In this document: positions 6,679 to 7,131 of the stretch, piece after piece
Numbering within the stretch: the first letter of the stretch is position 1
How the letters are laid out: every line of letters begins with the position of its first letter
NCBI GenBank assembly: GCA_002317575.1
Contig: DCIH01000130.1
Coordinates: 2,298-9,428, forward strand
Source: Verrucomicrobia bacterium UBA1731
GTDB lineage: Bacteria; Verrucomicrobiota; Kiritimatiellia; RFP12; UBA1067
Direction of reading: 5' to 3'
Length of the DNA: 7,131 nt
Program-made: the position numbers and the translations under genes
The notes under the pieces: generated by a model
Database searches by the model: none
What the model was told of the DNA's origin: nothing
Seen by the model: only the letters and a program-made list of their open reading frames with translations

Positions 6679-6744
6679 TGTCGACCTCAACCACACCCCG
6701 CACGAACTACCAACTACAATCTATCCTCTACCCTCTTTCCGGCA
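6679..6744. other. Short AT-richer intergenic spacer
   Basis: These 66 bases separate the 3' end of the ETF:quinone oxidoreductase-like gene from the Gfo/Idh gene. On the minus strand it contains the near-tandem GTAGTTGGTAGTT and, at its end, the GAGGT ribosome binding site (6688-6684) of the oxidoreductase. No hairpin with a T-run and no convincing -35/-10 pair was found, so neither a terminator nor a promoter can be placed with confidence. Confidence 0.5.
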
Positions 6745-7131
6745 CTACATTCTCGTATACCGCGGACCTTCTCCCCCTTGAGGGAAAAACCACGCAATAT
6801 TACCATAAGGACACTTTATTTTGCAAGTCTTGCAGTGCAGGCAATTTGAGAAATCGACCTGCAAAACGCCGTTTTTGCCGTCTTCGAGGCGATACACTTC
6901 CGCCGGACAGAACCGTGTGCAGGGCGCGCCGAATTTCGTTTGGCATTCGGCGCAAACGGCCGAATCTGCGATTTTGAGGTGGCACGGCTGGTCTTCGTCG
7001 TGCTGGGTGCCGCTCAAGAACACGTCCGTGAGCCGATCCGGCCCAACCGGCTCCCCAAGAGGGTCACGCCGCTCCGCCGATGTGACCGAGATCGGCTCCT
7101 CAAGGGGGGCACGCCGCTCCGCCGGCGTGAC
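6745..7131 (-). CDS. ETF:quinone oxidoreductase-like protein, C-terminal iron-sulfur part (5' end outside window)
   Basis: The visible 128 residues match the C-terminus of electron-transfer-flavoprotein:ubiquinone oxidoreductase, which passes electrons from ETF through FAD and a 4Fe-4S cluster to the quinone pool at the membrane. Conserved blocks are DRLTDVFLSGTQHDEDQPCH (32-51), PCTRFCPAEVYRL (70-82), NCLHCKTCKIKCPYGNI (96-112) and the ending FFPQGGEGPRYTRM. Nine cysteines are present; eight fall into two groups (60, 63, 71, 75 and 97, 100, 103, 107). The second group forms a full CxxCxxCxxxCP motif, as in FixX-type ferredoxins, whereas mitochondrial ETF-QO lacks the last cysteine. Residues 1-30 are encoded by two copies of a 45-bp repeat, and the frame is open to the edge, so the FAD domain is presumed upstream. 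The alternative is a small separate FixX-like gene starting near GTG 7023, but the match to ETF-QO begins upstream of that codon. Confidence 0.82.
   Translation of the reverse strand, partial: VTPAERRAPLEEPISVTSAERRDPLGEPVGPDRLTDVFLSGTQHDEDQPCHLKIADSAVCAECQTKFGAPCTRFCPAEVYRLEDGKNGVLQVDFSNCLHCKTCKIKCPYGNIAWFFPQGGEGPRYTRM
7042..7131 (-). repeat. Two in-frame tandem copies of a 45-bp palindromic repeat
   Basis: Minus-strand copies at 7131-7087 and 7086-7042 are identical at 36 of 45 positions. They are translated as VTPAERRAPLEEPIS and VTSAERRDPLGEPVG. Each copy opens with a hairpin: CACGCC/GGCGTG around an eight-base loop in the first, and GTCAC/GTGAC extended with one mismatch in the second. 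A further inverted repeat, GAGCCG/CGGCTC (7053-7048 and 7035-7030), runs past the end of the second copy. The repeat reaches the window edge, so the array may be longer. No transposase is present. Confidence 0.8.

Noticed and set aside
5335..6849. Plus-strand open frame of 504 codons opposite the Gfo/Idh gene
   Set aside because: It is an antisense shadow of a well-supported oxidoreductase, with no recognisable domain of its own.
6773..7108. 11-bp inverted match between CCCCCTTGAGG at 6773-6783 and the repeat unit at 7098-7108
   Set aside because: The 6773 copy encodes the conserved QGGEGP end of the ETF-QO-like protein, so codon choice explains it. The match does not extend further.

Overview
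This is a GC-rich window in which every supported gene lies on the minus strand. No rRNA, tRNA, CRISPR array, transposase or phage gene was seen. The combination of an exosortase/EpsI protein, a Gfo/Idh/MocA oxidoreductase with a twin-arginine leader and the 'CEKEMS' motif, and GC-rich palindromic repeats suggests a bacterium of the PVC superphylum. Kiritimatiellota, Lentisphaerota and Verrucomicrobiota are the candidates. This placement rests on gene style, not on a marker gene.

Read in the direction of transcription (right to left): (1) 7131-6745 is the 3' end of a gene for an electron-transfer-flavoprotein:quinone oxidoreductase-like protein. It carries eight cysteines in two iron-sulfur-type groups, preceded by two in-frame copies of a 45-bp palindromic repeat that run to the window edge. 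(2) 6744-6679 is a short AT-richer spacer. (3) 6678-5278 encodes a Gfo/Idh/MocA-family oxidoreductase with a Tat-like signal. (4) 5277-5168 is a 110-bp spacer with an unusual three-part inverted repeat, a possible 11-codon mini-ORF and a strong ribosome binding site. (5) 5167-1 is a tightly packed five-gene cluster: stand-alone IMP cyclohydrolase (purH N-terminal half), KtrA-type potassium-uptake regulator, exosortase fused to an EpsI domain, a WecA/TagO-type polyprenyl-phosphate sugar-1-phosphate transferase with a long extra C-terminal region, and the start of a malic enzyme cut by the window edge.

Junctions in the five-gene cluster are a 1-nt overlap, an 11-nt gap, a 1-nt gap and a 1-nt gap, so one transcript with translational coupling is likely. 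Functionally the cluster is mixed: purine synthesis, K+ control, surface-protein sorting, surface-glycan priming and central carbon metabolism. The exosortase and the glycan-priming enzyme are the pair with an obvious link, because exosortase systems usually sit with exopolysaccharide genes.

The most unusual signal is the in-frame 45-bp repeat pair (15 codons each) directly before the conserved C-terminal domain of the ETF:quinone oxidoreductase-like protein. It resembles the way Rickettsia palindromic elements sit inside coding genes. Other points of interest are the two-module WecA-like fusion, the lone IMP cyclohydrolase with a changed active-site loop, and the mutually exclusive hairpins ahead of the five-gene cluster.
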